Below, piece after piece: positions 11,754-24,150 of a stretch of DNA of 64,000 nucleotides. This stretch comes from Loripinus fragilis. Taxonomy: Eukaryota; Mollusca; Bivalvia; Lucinida; Lucinidae. How positions within the stretch are numbered: the first letter of the stretch is position 1; each line of letters starts with the position of its first letter. The notes beneath the pieces were generated by a model that saw nothing but the letters and a program-made list of their open reading frames with translations, was not told the origin of the DNA and searched no databases. The position numbers and the translations under genes were made by a program. Location of the stretch: contig OZ026531.1 of the NCBI GenBank assembly GCA_964019695.1, positions 6,147,701-6,211,700 of the forward strand, read 5' to 3'.

Positions 11754-12198
11754 CTGATGTCATTTGTAAATATAGATTTGTCATTTGTAAATATAGACTT
11801 CTGGTTTCCCAGTCTATTTTGAAATTCTGATTGCATCGTGTTCTTCAAAGATTGACCTAGGCTGACCTGGTATGACATTTAGCCACTATTCTGCTGAAGA
11901 GAAAAATGCTCAGAGCAAATTAGCAATAACGATGACTTTGCCAAGTGCAATGGCAACCTCCTCTAAAAACAATGACTTTTTCAGTGGAATGCCATTGATT
12001 GTAAGGTGATATTAACACTTTCCCTCCCTTTTTATCAACAATTAACATAGTTTTAATACTTAGTTCTTGTCACTACTACACACACACTTCATGTCATTTA
12101 AACTGACCCAATATACATAAATAAATCCATTTAAGCAGACCTATCAGAAGGATTATTTTAGGGGTGGTGTTTTTTTTGTTAATAGACCATTTTGTTCA

Positions 12199-12266
12199 GC
12201 AAACAGTGGAGACCCTGATCAGATGCAGGATTGTGCAGCATCTCATCTGGGTCTGTGCTGTTTGCC
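12199..12266. repeat. H2-related foldback element (GACCCTGATCAG variant)
   Basis: GCAAACAGTGGAGACCCTGA and TCTCATCTGGGTCTGTGCTG around a GCAGGATTGTGCAGC loop. Nearly the same sequence is at 40851-40912. Confidence 0.7.
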
Positions 12267-12507
12267 TATATCTCTCACGAAAGGAATACTCAGTGTGTCA
12301 GTCAGAAATCCAAAGTAAAAAGGGAGCTTATTAAAGCACAGATAACATGAAAAATGAGACGCGGCATGAGATTTCCAACAATTTGGCATTTTGACAAGTG
12401 TAGACTTGGACGAGCCTCGACAGCCTCCTTTTAAGCTTAGAAACTCCAAATGGTGTTCAGTCAGTAGCTTAACAATCATAGAATACTCAAGCGACTATCA
12501 AAGGCTC

Positions 12508-12560
12508 TGATCAGTCTGCCCAAGTGCGCAGGCTGATCTGAGGCTTTGTTAGTTGCACAT
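12508..12560. repeat. Fragment of the GGCCTCG-type foldback element
   Basis: TGATCAGTCTGCCCAAGTGC followed by GCAGGCTGATCTGAGGC matches the inner part of the elements at 20785 and 41068. The termini are missing. Confidence 0.55.
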
Positions 12561-13271
12561 ACCACATTGTTGGAAATCTCATGCACTGGCTCAAATTATA
12601 CAAGTTACAAGATGCATGGATTTTGAAGAGGCAAATAGTCAAGTAAATTCTTTATGTGGTGCCTTACCCAGAGATGATTTGCAAATGCATAAATGCATAA
12701 AGTCTGACATCTCCTTTGATTTAGAAAAAAGGTCCATTTACTAAGGTCATGTACAAGATGAAATGTATGGACCCTTTGCATGCTAGTCTTACTGATAACC
12801 TTTCAGACCCTAAAGAGACTAGCAAAATGTTGGTTGTCATCTAAATCCAAACTTTTTGACATACAAATGGTATTGGATGGTACTTTAAGTCTAGACTGGC
12901 CTCAGTCCTGAAAAAATGAAACACCAGAAAAAAATAAGAGTACCTTTTATTTTCAGATGGAGGTATTAGACTGGCCCCAGTTAGGACAGAAAAATCCCAA
13001 TTTTCCATTCAAGCACTCTTACTAAATGACTGCAACCTTTCGAGTGTGCTTATAGATCCAATTATAATGACTAATTTGTTCAGTGGAATGGAACAATTTC
13101 ACACTGGTAAATGTATACGTCGATTTGGTGGTATTTACGCGTATTGCTGGTACTTCATAGACCGGAAGTGGTAGATATTGGTGTTAATACTATATAGAAA
13201 AACATGCCATATGCCTAAAGGACTATAGAATTAGATCATTTTTAAGTATTCACCATGTGCATGGCGATTTA

Positions 13272-13340
13272 TGTAAGCATTTAGGAATAGATTCAAGTAC
13301 CGATCATCCAGATCGGTACTCGAGTCCATTCCTAAATGCT
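13272..13340. repeat. Isolated long hairpin
   Basis: TGTAAGCATTTAGGAAT ... AGTACCGATC / GATCGGTACT ... ATTCCTAAATGCTTACA folds into a stem of about 30 bases around ATCCA, with a few mismatches in the middle. No second copy was seen in the window. Confidence 0.75.
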
Positions 13341-13344
13341 TACA

Positions 13345-13720
13345 GCAGCCAACTTGTTTTCGAGATATCTGTATTACAAATTTTCAATGCCCAAATTTGC
13401 AAAGGGCAATAACTAGATAAATATAAAAGAACTTTTTTTCAATTTTCACCAGGTTATCTACTCATTATCCTCGATCAGCTAACCAAGTTTGAAGTTACAA
13501 GCTGAAATAGTGTTTGAGATTACAAAATTTCATTATGACCCTTTAAAAGTGGCATAACTCCACAGACAGAAATAAATAAATACGGGTCAGTGATATTATT
13601 GATGATGAATCCATTTATGAAATTTAAAAACCTTAGCTTAAATGTTTTTTGAACGGATGGACGGATGGACAAGCCCAAAGCAATATGCCCTCTCAAAGTT
13701 GGCAATATGCCCCCTCAATC
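13345..13720. repeat. Second copy of the 10.5-kb tandem unit, with element end
   Basis: AGATATCTGTATTACAAATT and TTTCACCAGGTTATCTACTC match the array at 10490-10885. It then runs into GAACGGATGGACGGATGGAC, the GGAC-repeat terminus seen at the ends of other satellite elements here. Confidence 0.7.
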
Positions 13721-14040
13721 TAAATTTTAGGCTGTAAAAAATGGAAATATTTTCTTTGAAATACCTCTTTCACATGAATATACCAATATCAGTCAAAGTT
13801 ATATCTCTGTAAGTATCATAATGACCCCAATCCAATGCTTATTACTTCTACAACCGTCATAAACACCCATTTGAGGACACAAACTTTCCTTTCAATTGCG
13901 CTAGTAAACTCTATGAGCTGCATGAGAAAAAAGCTCTTACGCCATATGCCTTTAACTCTTTTGCATGCTGAGTAATTTTTCATGCTTTAGTTGTCATCTG
14001 AATTAACATTTTCAAAAACACTTCAGGTCTATGAGAGTGT

Positions 14041-14128
14041 CAAATAGTTTGGATCAAGATCAGGCCCAACAGAATGATCAAGTCCAACATTCTGTTTGGC
14101 CTGATCTGGTTCTAATCCAGCTGTTTGC
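14041..14128. repeat. H2 foldback element with expanded loop
   Basis: GTTTGGATCAAGATCAGGCC / GGCCTGATCTGGTTCTAATC. The loop contains its own small inverted pair, CAACAGAATG...CAACATTCTG. Confidence 0.75.
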
Positions 14129-14222
14129 AATGGTTATCAGCAGACGATAAAAGTTGCCACTAGCAAGGAAAGAATTAAATCTTCAGTATTCTGCTCAATA
14201 AGTATGCATGTGTTGCCAAAAA

Positions 14223-14390
14223 ATTAATTTTCTTATTTCTCAACCAAAACATATGTTGTGGGTACTCAAAAGAACCATCTCAAAGTGATGGTTCTTTTGT
14301 CAAAATTTGAGCACCCAAAAACATAATGTTAAAACTGATGGGTCTCAAGAGAATATATATATTATACAATTTTACGCTAAAAAATTTTGT
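14223..14390 (+). repeat. H1 foldback element, copy 5
   Basis: Left half is canonical. The right arm ATGGTTCTTTTG is followed by an eight-base insertion before AGCACCCAAAAACAT. Confidence 0.8.
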
Positions 14391-15486
14391 TTATCTAAAC
14401 CTGGGCATGTTCCTAAATTGAGTGCATTGTGACTGAGCCGCCTTTGATAGACAGTTTTACCACCTGAGCAATACACGCCACCAGCTAAACGAGAGGTCCA
14501 AAATCACTACCTACTTTCTTTGTACTGATCAATTCGGGGCAGTTACAGAGAAATCAGATTGATTTAGCTTGATTTTGTCAATAAAAGTTGATTTTGTTGA
14601 TTTCTGATCAGCTATAGCCATTTGTAGCATTTTGACTTGGAAATTTTAAGTCTGTGATTGTATCTGGTGTCTCACTTTTGGGAAAGCTAAGCAAACCTTA
14701 GATAGTCTCCGCGCCAGCCTTGATGCGTAGACAATGAGTTTTCACTGAGAAATGAGATAGTAATTTGGAAATCTGCTTAGAATCCAAAGAAAGAAAATCT
14801 GTGAATTGATGTCAAGGGCCCTTTGGTCAAAGTGTGACTCCTTTAATCTGAGCAGACAGAAAAATTTTCTTTCAAGTTCCAACATTTCCCCAATTATTTT
14901 CCTTATTGAAATATATTCAGATATAAATTATTAATTCTCAAATATTCTATGACATTTTTCAGCACTTTTCCTGTTACCAATTTCCTGTTCTGAACTATTT
15001 GAAGAAATGTCTGTTAATTGTTATCAATTGAATCTTGACAAAGGTTAATCCAAGATAATTCTGTAACACCTACATGCAGGTGTTAAAAATGGAATCAATC
15101 ATTTCATACAATGGACTGATCCATCTTTTCCAATATTAAGCACTTTTCTAAGATAAGCAAACTAATAGTTCCTGATCAGAGCAGTCTGATCACGAACTAT
15201 TTGTTTGCACACACACACATATATAGTGTGAATAATTTGGTTTCAATCACTTTAAAAGTTGATCCCTACATTTAAGATAATAGGTCTGAGGCCCAGGTGC
15301 TCGTGCCAAGTTCATAAGGCTAAGTAATCATTTAATCCAAATAAACCCAACATAATACTGCGTAATGTAGCATAATATAATTAACAGAGATTTATCGTTT
15401 CATACCAATGCGGCAAGCTAAAGGACATAACCTTCATTTAATTTTTGGTTTAACTCTTTGTCTGCTAAAATTGATAATTCTTCACA

Positions 15487-15551
15487 AACAGGTTGGACCA
15501 AGATCAAGCTCCATAAAACATCACATCTGACCTGGATCCAAACTGTTTGAC
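15487..15551. repeat. H2 foldback element
   Basis: GGTTGGACCAAGATCAAGC and CTGACCTGGATCCAAACTG. The loop is GCTCCATAAAACATCACA. Confidence 0.75.
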
Positions 15552-15713
15552 ACTCTGGTAGTATAAAGCATGCAAAATTACCCAGCACACAAAGAGTTTC
15601 AGCTTCAGCTAGAGTTTAAAGCAAAACTTTGTTTGAATAACTTTTTCTAGTAGAAATACTATTCGTCTGGCTTTAAACCTTTTCCTGCTAGTAGCGGCTG
15701 TTGACATTTGCAC

Positions 15714-15772
15714 GCAGATTGGACCCAGGTCGGGTTGGATAGAACCTCAGCCGATCTGGATCCAAACAGTTT
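15714..15772. repeat. H2 foldback element
   Basis: GATTGGACCCAGGTCGGGT and GCCGATCTGGATCCAAACAG. Compensating changes (GGTCGG / CCGATC) keep most of the stem. Confidence 0.72.
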
Positions 15773-16255
15773 GGCACTATGATAGTATCTCTGAAAGAAT
15801 TTTTTGAAAAAGTTAAATTTTAAAAAAAGTTAGCAGACCACAAGAAATGTGTGCAAATTACCCAGCATGCAAAGCATAAATACTTTTTATCCCACACTTT
15901 GAATTTTCAGACACTTCTAGCATAAAATCTGAGCTGCAAAACAATTTCAGTTTTCCAAAATGCTGAAAAAAGTGTTTGCAATTAAAAGGAAGATATTGAA
16001 AATCTGACACCTAATATCCTTAGTCATAATGCACATTGCCTGTTCAAGCTGAATGATAGCGGATGAAAAACAGAAAACAGAAAACCCAGAACAATGTCCA
16101 CAAACATGATGTTGCATTCAACTTGATTCAGCTTAGTAACTGTCTAAGTTAACCCTTTAAGCGCCAAGAAAAAAATGCATCTGAAAATGTCGTCTGCTGA
16201 AGTTGTCTGCTGCAAATAATTGCCTAGCATTACTGACAAATTAAGTATAGAAGCA

Positions 16256-16321
16256 AACAGCCTGGACCCAGAACAGACTGCTCTTATAGGAGCAGTCTGA
16301 TCTGGGTCCACACTGTTTGCC
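16256..16321. repeat. H2 foldback element (GCAGTCTGATCTGGG subfamily)
   Basis: AACAGCCTGGACCCAGAACA and CTGATCTGGGTCCACACTGT with a CTCTTATAGGAGCAG loop that is itself a small hairpin. Confidence 0.78.
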
Positions 16322-16639
16322 ATAGAGGCTTCTTAAACATTTCAGCAGACAAGAAAAGCAGATGACTTTTGTTGTGATTGGCGCATTAAGGGTTAATACA
16401 TGTATGTTGTCTTATCATCTGTTAAAAAAAGCTTTTTGTATTTACTTTGCTCTGTAAGTTTCTCTGTCAAGGTCTAAAATGGCCATCTTCCTAATATTAG
16501 CATACAGTCGAATCTGGTAAATGAAGTCCTAGCGACTAGAGGTTTTATTTCAAAGAATTGAAAGTTCCAACTATAGGGAGGTAGACATAAAAATATATTA
16601 CCCCTAAAAATGATTATTCTAAGAGTTTTCCTATCAAAC

Positions 16640-16705
16640 ATAAGTTTTTTGTGTGTAAGAGAAACGTCTCATGGAGACGTTGGTTTTATGCACCAAAGCT
16701 ATAAT
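16640..16705. repeat. Weak H1-like hairpin
   Basis: GAGAAACGTCTC ATG GAGACGTTGGTT is a short stem in a context resembling H1 (preceded by AACATAAGTTTTTTGTGTG). The outer arms are not recognisable. Confidence 0.4.
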
Positions 16706-16798
16706 TTTATAGCCAAATATTCAAATAGCTGATAGATAGGTCCTCTTACCTGAATCCAGAATGTCCCCAATTTATTTCAAATAAGCCAGTATTTCAAC

Positions 16799-17830
16799 AA
16801 GATGGCCCTAGGGCCCTGGATCGCTCACCTGAATCCTGGCACATGAGTAGATGATGTATTGGCCTGTGGCTAAGGAGATATGATATTTCTATTTTTAGCT
16901 CTGGTAGCCATGTTGTTCAGCCAAGCTGAACCTTCTGATCAATTTTAGTAGAGGGTAACATGAGGACCATTTCTGTGAAATTATTATGATTTTGGACCAG
17001 TGGTTCAGCAGATTTCATTTGAAGATATTTCTAATCTAGAGCTCTGCCAACCCCTTTTTCGGCAGAGCAAAATCATTTGTGCAATTTTGGTAGAGGGCAT
17101 CATGAGGAACATTTCTGTGAAATTATTTTAAATTTGGACCAGTGGTTCAAGAGAAGATGTCATTTAAAGACATTTCTGATCTAGAGCTCTGGCGACCCCT
17201 GTATTAAGCCTAGTAAATCTGTTTGTGCAATTTTGGTAGATTAGAAGGCATCATGAGGACCAATTCAGTGAAATTATTTTGAATTTGAACCAGTGGTTCA
17301 GGAGGAAATGTCATTAAAAGACATTTCTTATCTAGAGCTCTGGCAGCCCCTTTGTTCGCTGAAGCGGAACCATTTGTGCAATTTTGGTAGAAGGCATCAT
17401 GAGGAACAAGTCTGTGAAATAATTTTGAATTTGGACCAGTGGTTCAGGAGAAAATGTCATTAAAATCACTTCTTATCTAGAGCTCTGGCAGCCCCTTTGT
17501 TTGGTGAAGCGGATCCATTTGTGCAATTTTGGTAGAATGCATCATGAGGAACAATTCTGTGAAATAATTTTGAATTTCAGGACTCCAGGAGATGTCGTTT
17601 AAGGATATTTCTTATCTGGAGCTCTGGCAGCCCTTTTGTTCAGCGGAGTGGAACCATTTGTGCAATTTTGATAGAAGGTATTATGAGGAACAATTCTGTG
17701 AAATTATTTTGAATTTGGACCAGTGGTTCATAAATATTTCTTATCTGGAGCTCTGGCGGCCCTTTTTTTCAGCGGAGCGGAACCATTTGTGTGATTTTGG
17801 TAGAGGGCATCATGAGGAACAAACATGATT
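16799..17830 (+). mobile_element. Satellite-bearing element with ~145-bp units
   Basis: Starts CAAGATGGCCCTAGGGCCCT (a terminal hairpin) and continues into about six units marked by GAGCTCTGGCAGCCCCTTTG at roughly 17040, 17185, 17334, 17480, 17620 and 17745 (periods 145, 149, 146, 140 and 125). The 3' end is lost in AT-rich sequence after 17830. Bivalve elements with a short hairpin end and a core of tandem repeats are known (the 'pearl' type, since linked to Helitron-like elements). Placing this element there is inference. Confidence 0.7.
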
Positions 17831-18519
17831 GAATGAATTTTTTTACTGTTTTATTCTATAACTTCTGGATAATTTTACCAAATTAATGTCTGTTAAGAAT
17901 TTTATTTTGGAAAATGCCATAATATGCCATATTATGCCAGAAAATGCCAGTTACATGGACTTTACTCATTTTCCCAGCCCTGTTTTTCTGCCAAAATCTC
18001 ATTGAAATTGAAGAAATGAGAAAAGATATCATAGCAAAATGTATCTAATGATTTTGTGATTTTTTTTCTGCAAATTCTCAATTGTTATCATCTTGGCTGA
18101 ATGAGATATTTTTTCTCATAATATTCTTAGACAGAATAATCACTGCGATTGTTTTAAGGATTGAGATGCAAATTTTTAGCTTGCATTGGTTAAAACAAAA
18201 CATTTGGCTTTTAAATGTCTATGTAGCACAAAGGATCAAAATCTTAAGTATTGGTACATTCCTTTGTAAAAAAAGCTGACAGAACTGATTAGGGGAAATA
18301 ACTCTTACCTTGGTCTTCTGATTCTGTTTGGCACCTGCATGTCAGTAATATGATATGTGCCTACAATCTTGTGGTTCAAACTACTAGGAGTACTTGCAAC
18401 ATCTACACTCATTTTCTCTTACTTTATTTGTGTGGTTGTTAACATGTTAGGCTGAAAATAAAAAGAAATAACACTGTGAGAATGAAATCATTAAGGGTTA
18501 ACAGCCCAGTAAATATTGT

Positions 18520-18531
18520 TAAAGTCATGTT
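18520..18531. repeat. 12-bp target-site duplication of the 18.5-kb SINE
   Basis: TAAAGTCATGTT, repeated exactly at 18856-18867 on the other side of the SINE. Confidence 0.88.
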
Positions 18532-18855
18532 TGTTTGTTTTGTTTTTGTTGCTTTACGTCCCAAGTCAACAGCTATGGTCATTGCGGGACGGTCAGTTCA
18601 CTTAACCACACCTTTTCCTGGGCAGGCTTGAACAAGCGGTTAACCAGTAATTTGTGCACATACTTTCGCTTGTAACTGACAACAACCCTTCTTGAATGAA
18701 TCAGCGGAAGGGAGGAGAATGACCGTAGAAATTATTTCATGATCAATCTCCACGAAAGTATGGGACCGGGCCGGGATCGAACTCGCGACCCCTGGATCTG
18801 CAGTCAGACACACATCTGTAGCCAGACACGTTATCGACTGCGCTACGCGGCCCGG
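18532..18855 (-). mobile_element. tRNA-derived SINE, complete, with TSD
   Basis: Read on the minus strand, the element opens with a tRNA-like head: CGTAGCGCAGTCGATAACG (A box) and GAGTTCGATCCC (B box). The body includes TGTTGACTTGGGACGTAAAG, and the tail is AACAAAAACAAAACAAAC. The exact 12-bp flanking duplication shows a single retroposition event. The TTGACT.GGGA.GTA tail motif is shared with the plus-strand fragment at 18955 and the SINE at 60243, so a common partner LINE probably mobilised them. It is not a functional tRNA gene because the cloverleaf is incomplete. Confidence 0.88.
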
Positions 18856-18954
18856 TAAAGTCATGTTGGGCATTCTTTCAGTGAGGTAATGATCTGATGT
18901 GACACTCAAGGAGGCAGGGAGGAAGAGAGAGAGAGGAAGAGAGACAGCCACGAA

Positions 18955-19010
18955 GACCAGACTGTTGACTGGGACGTAAAACCTCCAACCAAACAAAACA
19001 AACATTTCAC
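18955..19010 (+). repeat. SINE tail fragment
   Basis: GACTGTTGACTGGGACGTAA then ACCTCCAACCAAACAAAACA: the 3' part of the same SINE group in opposite orientation to 18532-18855, with no head. A purine-rich GAGAGAGAGGAAGAGAGA tract precedes it. Confidence 0.7.
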
Positions 19011-19186
19011 CCCTACACTCTAGTTTGCCAAGTTGCTTTGCCCTCATTTCCAATCATGTAAGATCATGATTTTTTCCGTATTGGATAGCAAATCAATATG
19101 TTGCATTAGAAAGTACAGGTCTTAGGTTTTCTTATAAAGTAGGTTCACTTTATTTCTGAAGGATCCGTTTTTCCAGATTATTTAGG

Positions 19187-19585
19187 CCAGAATTTTTTAT
19201 AAGTTGATTTACGGGATTCTTTTCAGATTTCGGGGGTGGAGGAGGGAAGGGAGGAGGGAAAAAGCTCTGAAAATGAACAGTTGACTGGTCATTTTCAGAG
19301 CATTTTTTTCAAATATCTCCAGAAAAAAACAGTAAAACTAGTAAGGTAAACCAACAGTCTGTATTAAATCTTTAAATATTTCATCATTTTCCTATAAATC
19401 TGGACAGGACAATCACTTTTAACAGTGTCACCCTCAAAAATACACAGACAGAACCTCAAAAATATATTATTTTTTACAACGAAACAAATAATATTTAGAG
19501 TCGTCGAATAAAATAAAAAAATAATTTTAGATTTTTTTCTTTTCTCCTTTCCGGAAAATTACAGTAGGAGAGTTTGTAAATCAAC
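19187..19585 (+). repeat. K-family interspersed repeat, copy 2
   Basis: Matches 6180-6545 over most of its length. Here TGACTGGTCATTTTCAGAGC is retained, so AAGCTCTGAAAATGAACAG and the following sequence form a hairpin that the first copy has largely lost. Confidence 0.75.
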
Positions 19586-20784
19586 TACGTATAAAAATAT
19601 CATCGTACATATTGATCATGCTGTCAGTGAAAGATGATCATAAATAAGTGTACAGAGACAAAGTGTCAACACACTTCAGATGAAAATAAACTTCAGCCTA
19701 TATTAAAATGACAGACTGTGAAAAAGGAAATCCTAACATTTTATACATGTAATTTGTATACACTTAGCAAAATTTCTAATTGGTCATCTTAAATTTTTAA
19801 GTTTTGAAAGTAAGTAAGATTCGGTTATACAAAATTCATGCTTCTATAAATCAAATAAGGCTTTGTGGAGGGTCTGCAGATCATTTCATTTAAAAATGAC
19901 TGGTACTTCTTGCACAGATGATACCTTCATTTCAAAAACTCACATTTTTTCCTACAATATGAAATATTCCACAGAGACGCCATCCATTTGTATTTTTGTT
20001 TGTTTGAAGATGATTCTGACTGCCATGATTAAAGATGAACATGCTTCAAATGATTTACGTCAATCAGACTCCTCTTTTCTGTTACGCAATAACATTAAGA
20101 CAAACACTACCAGCAGCTAAATCATAAAAATTCAGCTTTATGCATGCAATTTACATAGGAATTTCACACTTTTCTGTACGCCTTATTGTCTGCAACACAG
20201 CATTGAAATTTTCAGCGATTATTCATTACTACTAGACGTCACTGTTCTTGTTTGGAAATTGAAAAAATAATGCAAAGTAGCGTCAAAATGACTTTTTAAG
20301 TTTTACATTCAAACCGGAAATGCGCAGCAGCAGTGAAATGTTTGTCATCACAAAATGGACAAATCAAGTTCTATTCTGTTTTGGATATCTTATTCAGTTA
20401 AAATAAAATGCATACAACAATTTTACCACAATCTACTAATGAATTTCAAAAATCTTGAAAAATGTGATATTTTAAAAAAATGCGTAAAAAATCTACTTTA
20501 GTCAAAATTTCAAGTGTTTGGTGTTTTTTGAAGTCGGCTAAACCATTTTATCACCAACTGCACTTAAATTTGATATAAAACCACTCAAAACCATTTTTCT
20601 TAAAAAAAACATATTTTTACATTTTTAACAAAAAAGAAAACATGGATTGAAAAACAACTTTTGTGAAAGACCGCTAAACTTTTGCTCATTAAACTGCACA
20701 TATTAAGGCAAAAATTCATTTCAATGTTATTAGCCCTTGGTCAGAAATAATGCGTTTAAAAAGTGACCAATTAGAAATTTGTTA

Positions 20785-21035
20785 AGGGTATATGGGCCTT
20801 GACGTGACAAAACCTGTCTTCGGGGTTTCCGATAATTTAAAAGCGGGACTCAAACCAGTCTTCTGAGCTACAGAGACAAGCTAGAAAATTGGAATTTCGC
20901 TTGTAGATCTGAAACTATCAAAAAAAGCGAAAAACATAGGCCCTGATCAGACTGCTCAGATGCGTAGGCGGGTCTGCACCTTTGTTGTTCGCAAACCCGG
21001 AAGACAGGTTTCTCTCGCCGAGGCACAAATTATAT
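20785..21035. mobile_element. GGCCTCG-type foldback transposon, copy 1
   Basis: Termini TATGGGCCTTGACGTGACAA and its near-inverse around CTCTCGCCGAGGCAC enclose about 250 bp. The CCTGTCTTCGGGGTTT / AACCCGGAAGACAGG blocks pair, and the interior has the ACCAGTCTTCTGAGCTACAG and GATCAGACTGCTCAGATGCG segments shared with 41068-41335. Confidence 0.7.
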
Positions 21036-21239
21036 TGCAATATGCATATAGGAGTACCATCTTTTGTCTGTCTGTTTGTTTAAGTGTTGTACTTGATCTT
21101 GATCTAGGATTTTTGAAATTGTCAGTGTGGATTTGTAGACATGTATTAGCCAGGTTTTTTCACTTGTGCAGGCTTGTCTGAGCCTTGGATGCTAGCCAAT
21201 GAGATGAGCACAAAAATCTTGTATGCATACTGAATGTCA

Positions 21240-21712
21240 TATTAACAGTAGGTTAAATGATGCAATGTTTCATGTGACCTTGATCTTGGGAAGGTCAAGG
21301 TCAAAGAATGTATTTTCTTGTAAATGCATCTCCTCCTAAACCGTTCGTCGTAGCAACTTCAACCTTTGCAGATGCATAGGTTGCAAGATGTAGAGGGTAC
21401 TGGGCACCATATTGTGTTACCTTGACTCCAAGGTCAAGGTCAAAGAACTATTATTTCCTAATGCATCTCCTGAATCGCTGGATGTAGCAACTTCAAACTT
21501 AGCAGGTGCATAGGTCACATGATATAGAGGGTACTGGGCAATGTTTCATGTGACCTTGGCCCCAATGTCAAGGATCGAATAATGCATTTTTTGTAAATTC
21601 AACTTCTAAACTGTTGGATGCAGCAACTTCAAACTTTGCAGGTGCACAGGTCACATGATGTAGAGGGTACTGGGCAACGTTTCACAAGAATGTAGTTTCT
21701 TGTAAATGCATC
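21240..21712. repeat. Tandem array interrupted by the next element
   Basis: TAGAGGGTACTGGGCA recurs near 21391, 21535 and 21661, with CATGTGACCTTG and TGTAAATGCATCTCC in each unit (126-144 bases). The last unit stops mid-motif at 21712, where the element starting CAAGACAAATTCG begins. Confidence 0.75.
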
Positions 21713-23469
21713 AACAAGACAAATTCGACGAATTTATATCCCCCGACGAAGGGTTATTTGAGAGAAACATGTAAATCACAAAACATAAATCCCTTTTATC
21801 TAAGTCTTAGTTCACCTTCAATATCATTCAGATCATAACAAACACCTGTCAAATATGCTTTAGTGCTTAGTTTAATAAAAAATATACTTACATCTGCACA
21901 ATTTCAATATCTGACCTTTAAACCCAACCCCAGAGGTCAAGGGTGTGTGTAAATTCAAAGTGTTACCTTGCATGTAGGTCTACACTTCTTCCACTTTCAT
22001 TTGATATGCAACATGACCACTTTTAGAAAAGAAAAAGAAAATGACCTTTTGACCCCACCCCACGGGGTCGTTGGTGTGTGTAATGACAGCATATTTGCTT
22101 TCATGGTGCTCTGTGATCAATTCCCTTTAATTTGATATGCAACATGACTACTTTCAGAAAAAGATATAGTTTGACCTTTTGACCCTACCCCCTGGGTCGA
22201 GGGTGTGTCTGTGGGCAAAATATTTGAAATATTTGCTATCATGTTGCTGCCAGCGTTGTCAGCTTTAATTTGATATGCAACATGACTACGGTAAATCTTG
22301 TATTAGTTCGTACAGTAAAAAATAATTATTTTTCGCTGTGTACGAACTAATAAAAATTATTTTTCTGAGAAACGGGACTGTACGAACTAATAAAATGAAA
22401 TTATGAAGATCGAAAAACGGCACCAAAAACGTGCGAAAATTGCCAAAGAGGGAGGAAGTTCTGTTTATCCTTTTAGCCTTATTACATGCTGAATGTCTGA
22501 TCAGTATTTTCAATTAAACTAACGCACTAAATAGCATGGTGAAAGATTGAAAATAAACAACCATACACCAAACATAAAAGTCCGGATTGCCGTTTCAACC
22601 GACTCACATGCAATGTGCGATATACCCGGCGATATCACCCGGTTACAGGCCAACTTTACATAGGCCTGCTTTACGGAAGAGATGTCACCTCGGACTTGTT
22701 CTATGACGATTGTCTTGATTGGAATCATACTCGGACGGACCCACTGGGTCCGAGGAATCATAACAAAAATACAACTTCTGTTCACTACCGACGGCTAGCT
22801 CTACAACGTAACAGAGCAATGTATATCGCAGCTTTCGTTTTTGGCCATGATGTAGATTCTTATTATCTTAGAACCCTCGAAAATGCAGCATAGAAGTAGA
22901 CAAGACAATACATGTACGTACATTCGACCTACGCGTACACTCATCGACTGAAAATGAAAATGGCGACTTCTAAATATGAAATATGAACAACTGGAACGCA
23001 GAACTCTCATGAATCAGAGTAGTACATTCTCTGCTTTCATATTGTAAAAAGACCCACAACTTACGTTGTTGCGAATGCATACTCCATTTAAAGGCTTTGT
23101 ATGAACACCTATTTTTCTGCATAGGTTGGTTGGTTCGAGTCTTCATCATACGTCGTATTCCTTGTGGCGACATAACATGCTCAGCTTGTTCGCACACCCC
23201 CTTACGTGTTAGCTCGGACCCAATATAGCTCGGTGTTAGGCTGTTAGCATTCTAAGATTATGAAAATGGCAATCAATGTAGAACCAGATTCCTGTACTTT
23301 GTCATCTTCGGTCGCTTGACCATGGAAAAGCCATTACACGAGAAAATCTGTCTTTCGTGATTTGAGGCTGACTGACTCTTTTACAGCCAGAAACAGGATT
23401 GGATGCACATGATAGTCTTTGCACTGCTATTTGAACACCATGCTATCCCGTGTACACCTTGCTTTCCAT

Positions 23470-23767
23470 GCGCGGATCCAGGATTTTTCGTCAGGGGGGG
23501 GGGGGGGGGGGCCGGGTCAATCTGACAAAAAAAAGCCCTGACAACGTTTTGTTTATTTTAGTCCTCAGCTTATTTTACTGAAGTCAAATGGTTAATTTCG
23601 AAGAAAACTCATTTTTCAAGGTTCCAGAGGGAGTCCAACATTTTCCAGGGGGTTCCAACTTTTCCAAGGGGGTCCAATTGCTTATACCCTATAGAAACCC
23701 ATATAACTTGTGATTTTCCAGGGGGGTCCGGACCCCCTGACCCCCCCTTTGGGTCCGCACTTGCATT
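23470..23767. mobile_element. GGATCCA-type element inside E1 only
   Basis: GCGCGGATCCAGGATTTTTC to GGGTCCGCACTTGC, about 300 bp, with a G run of about 20 at 23497-23514. The corresponding place in E2 (near 36155) lacks it, so it arrived after the two copies separated. Confidence 0.7.
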
Positions 23768-23885
23768 CTCGATCAGCAGGAGATAGCTTTTTTCTGTTTA
23801 GTCGTCGTTGGGTGGTATTTTTCAGTTTTATTTAAATTTTGATAGACCATGATTCTGTAAGCAAACAGTGGCGTCAGGCGACCCC

Positions 23886-24150
23886 ACGTGCGGATCCAGA
23901 GGGGGTTAGGGGGTCCGGACCCCCTCCCTGGAAAATCACAAGTTATATGGGTTTCTTTGGACACCCCCCACCCCCTGGAAGAAGTTGGACCCCCTCCTCC
24001 CCTATGTAATAAAACCATTGGATCCACTCTGTAAATTGTAAAATAAGTTGATGACTAAAAAAACATTGTCCAGACTGTTTTCTGGCCGTCGGGCCTCGAC
24101 CCCCCCCCCCCCCCCCCCCTGCCTGACAAAAATTCCTGGATCCGCGCATG
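23886..24150. repeat. GGATCCA-type element shared by E1 and E2
   Basis: CACGTGCGGATCCAGAGGGG to CTGGATCCGCGCATG, with the palindrome GGGGGTCCGGACCCCC and a C run of about 20 near 24100. The equivalent in E2 is 36262-36530, so this part belonged to the ancestral element or inserted before duplication. Confidence 0.7.

Noticed and set aside
22615..22893. 92-codon frame in E1 as a possible transposase piece
   Set aside because: The E2 copy has frameshifts and a 56-bp insert across the same region, and no transposase motif is visible.
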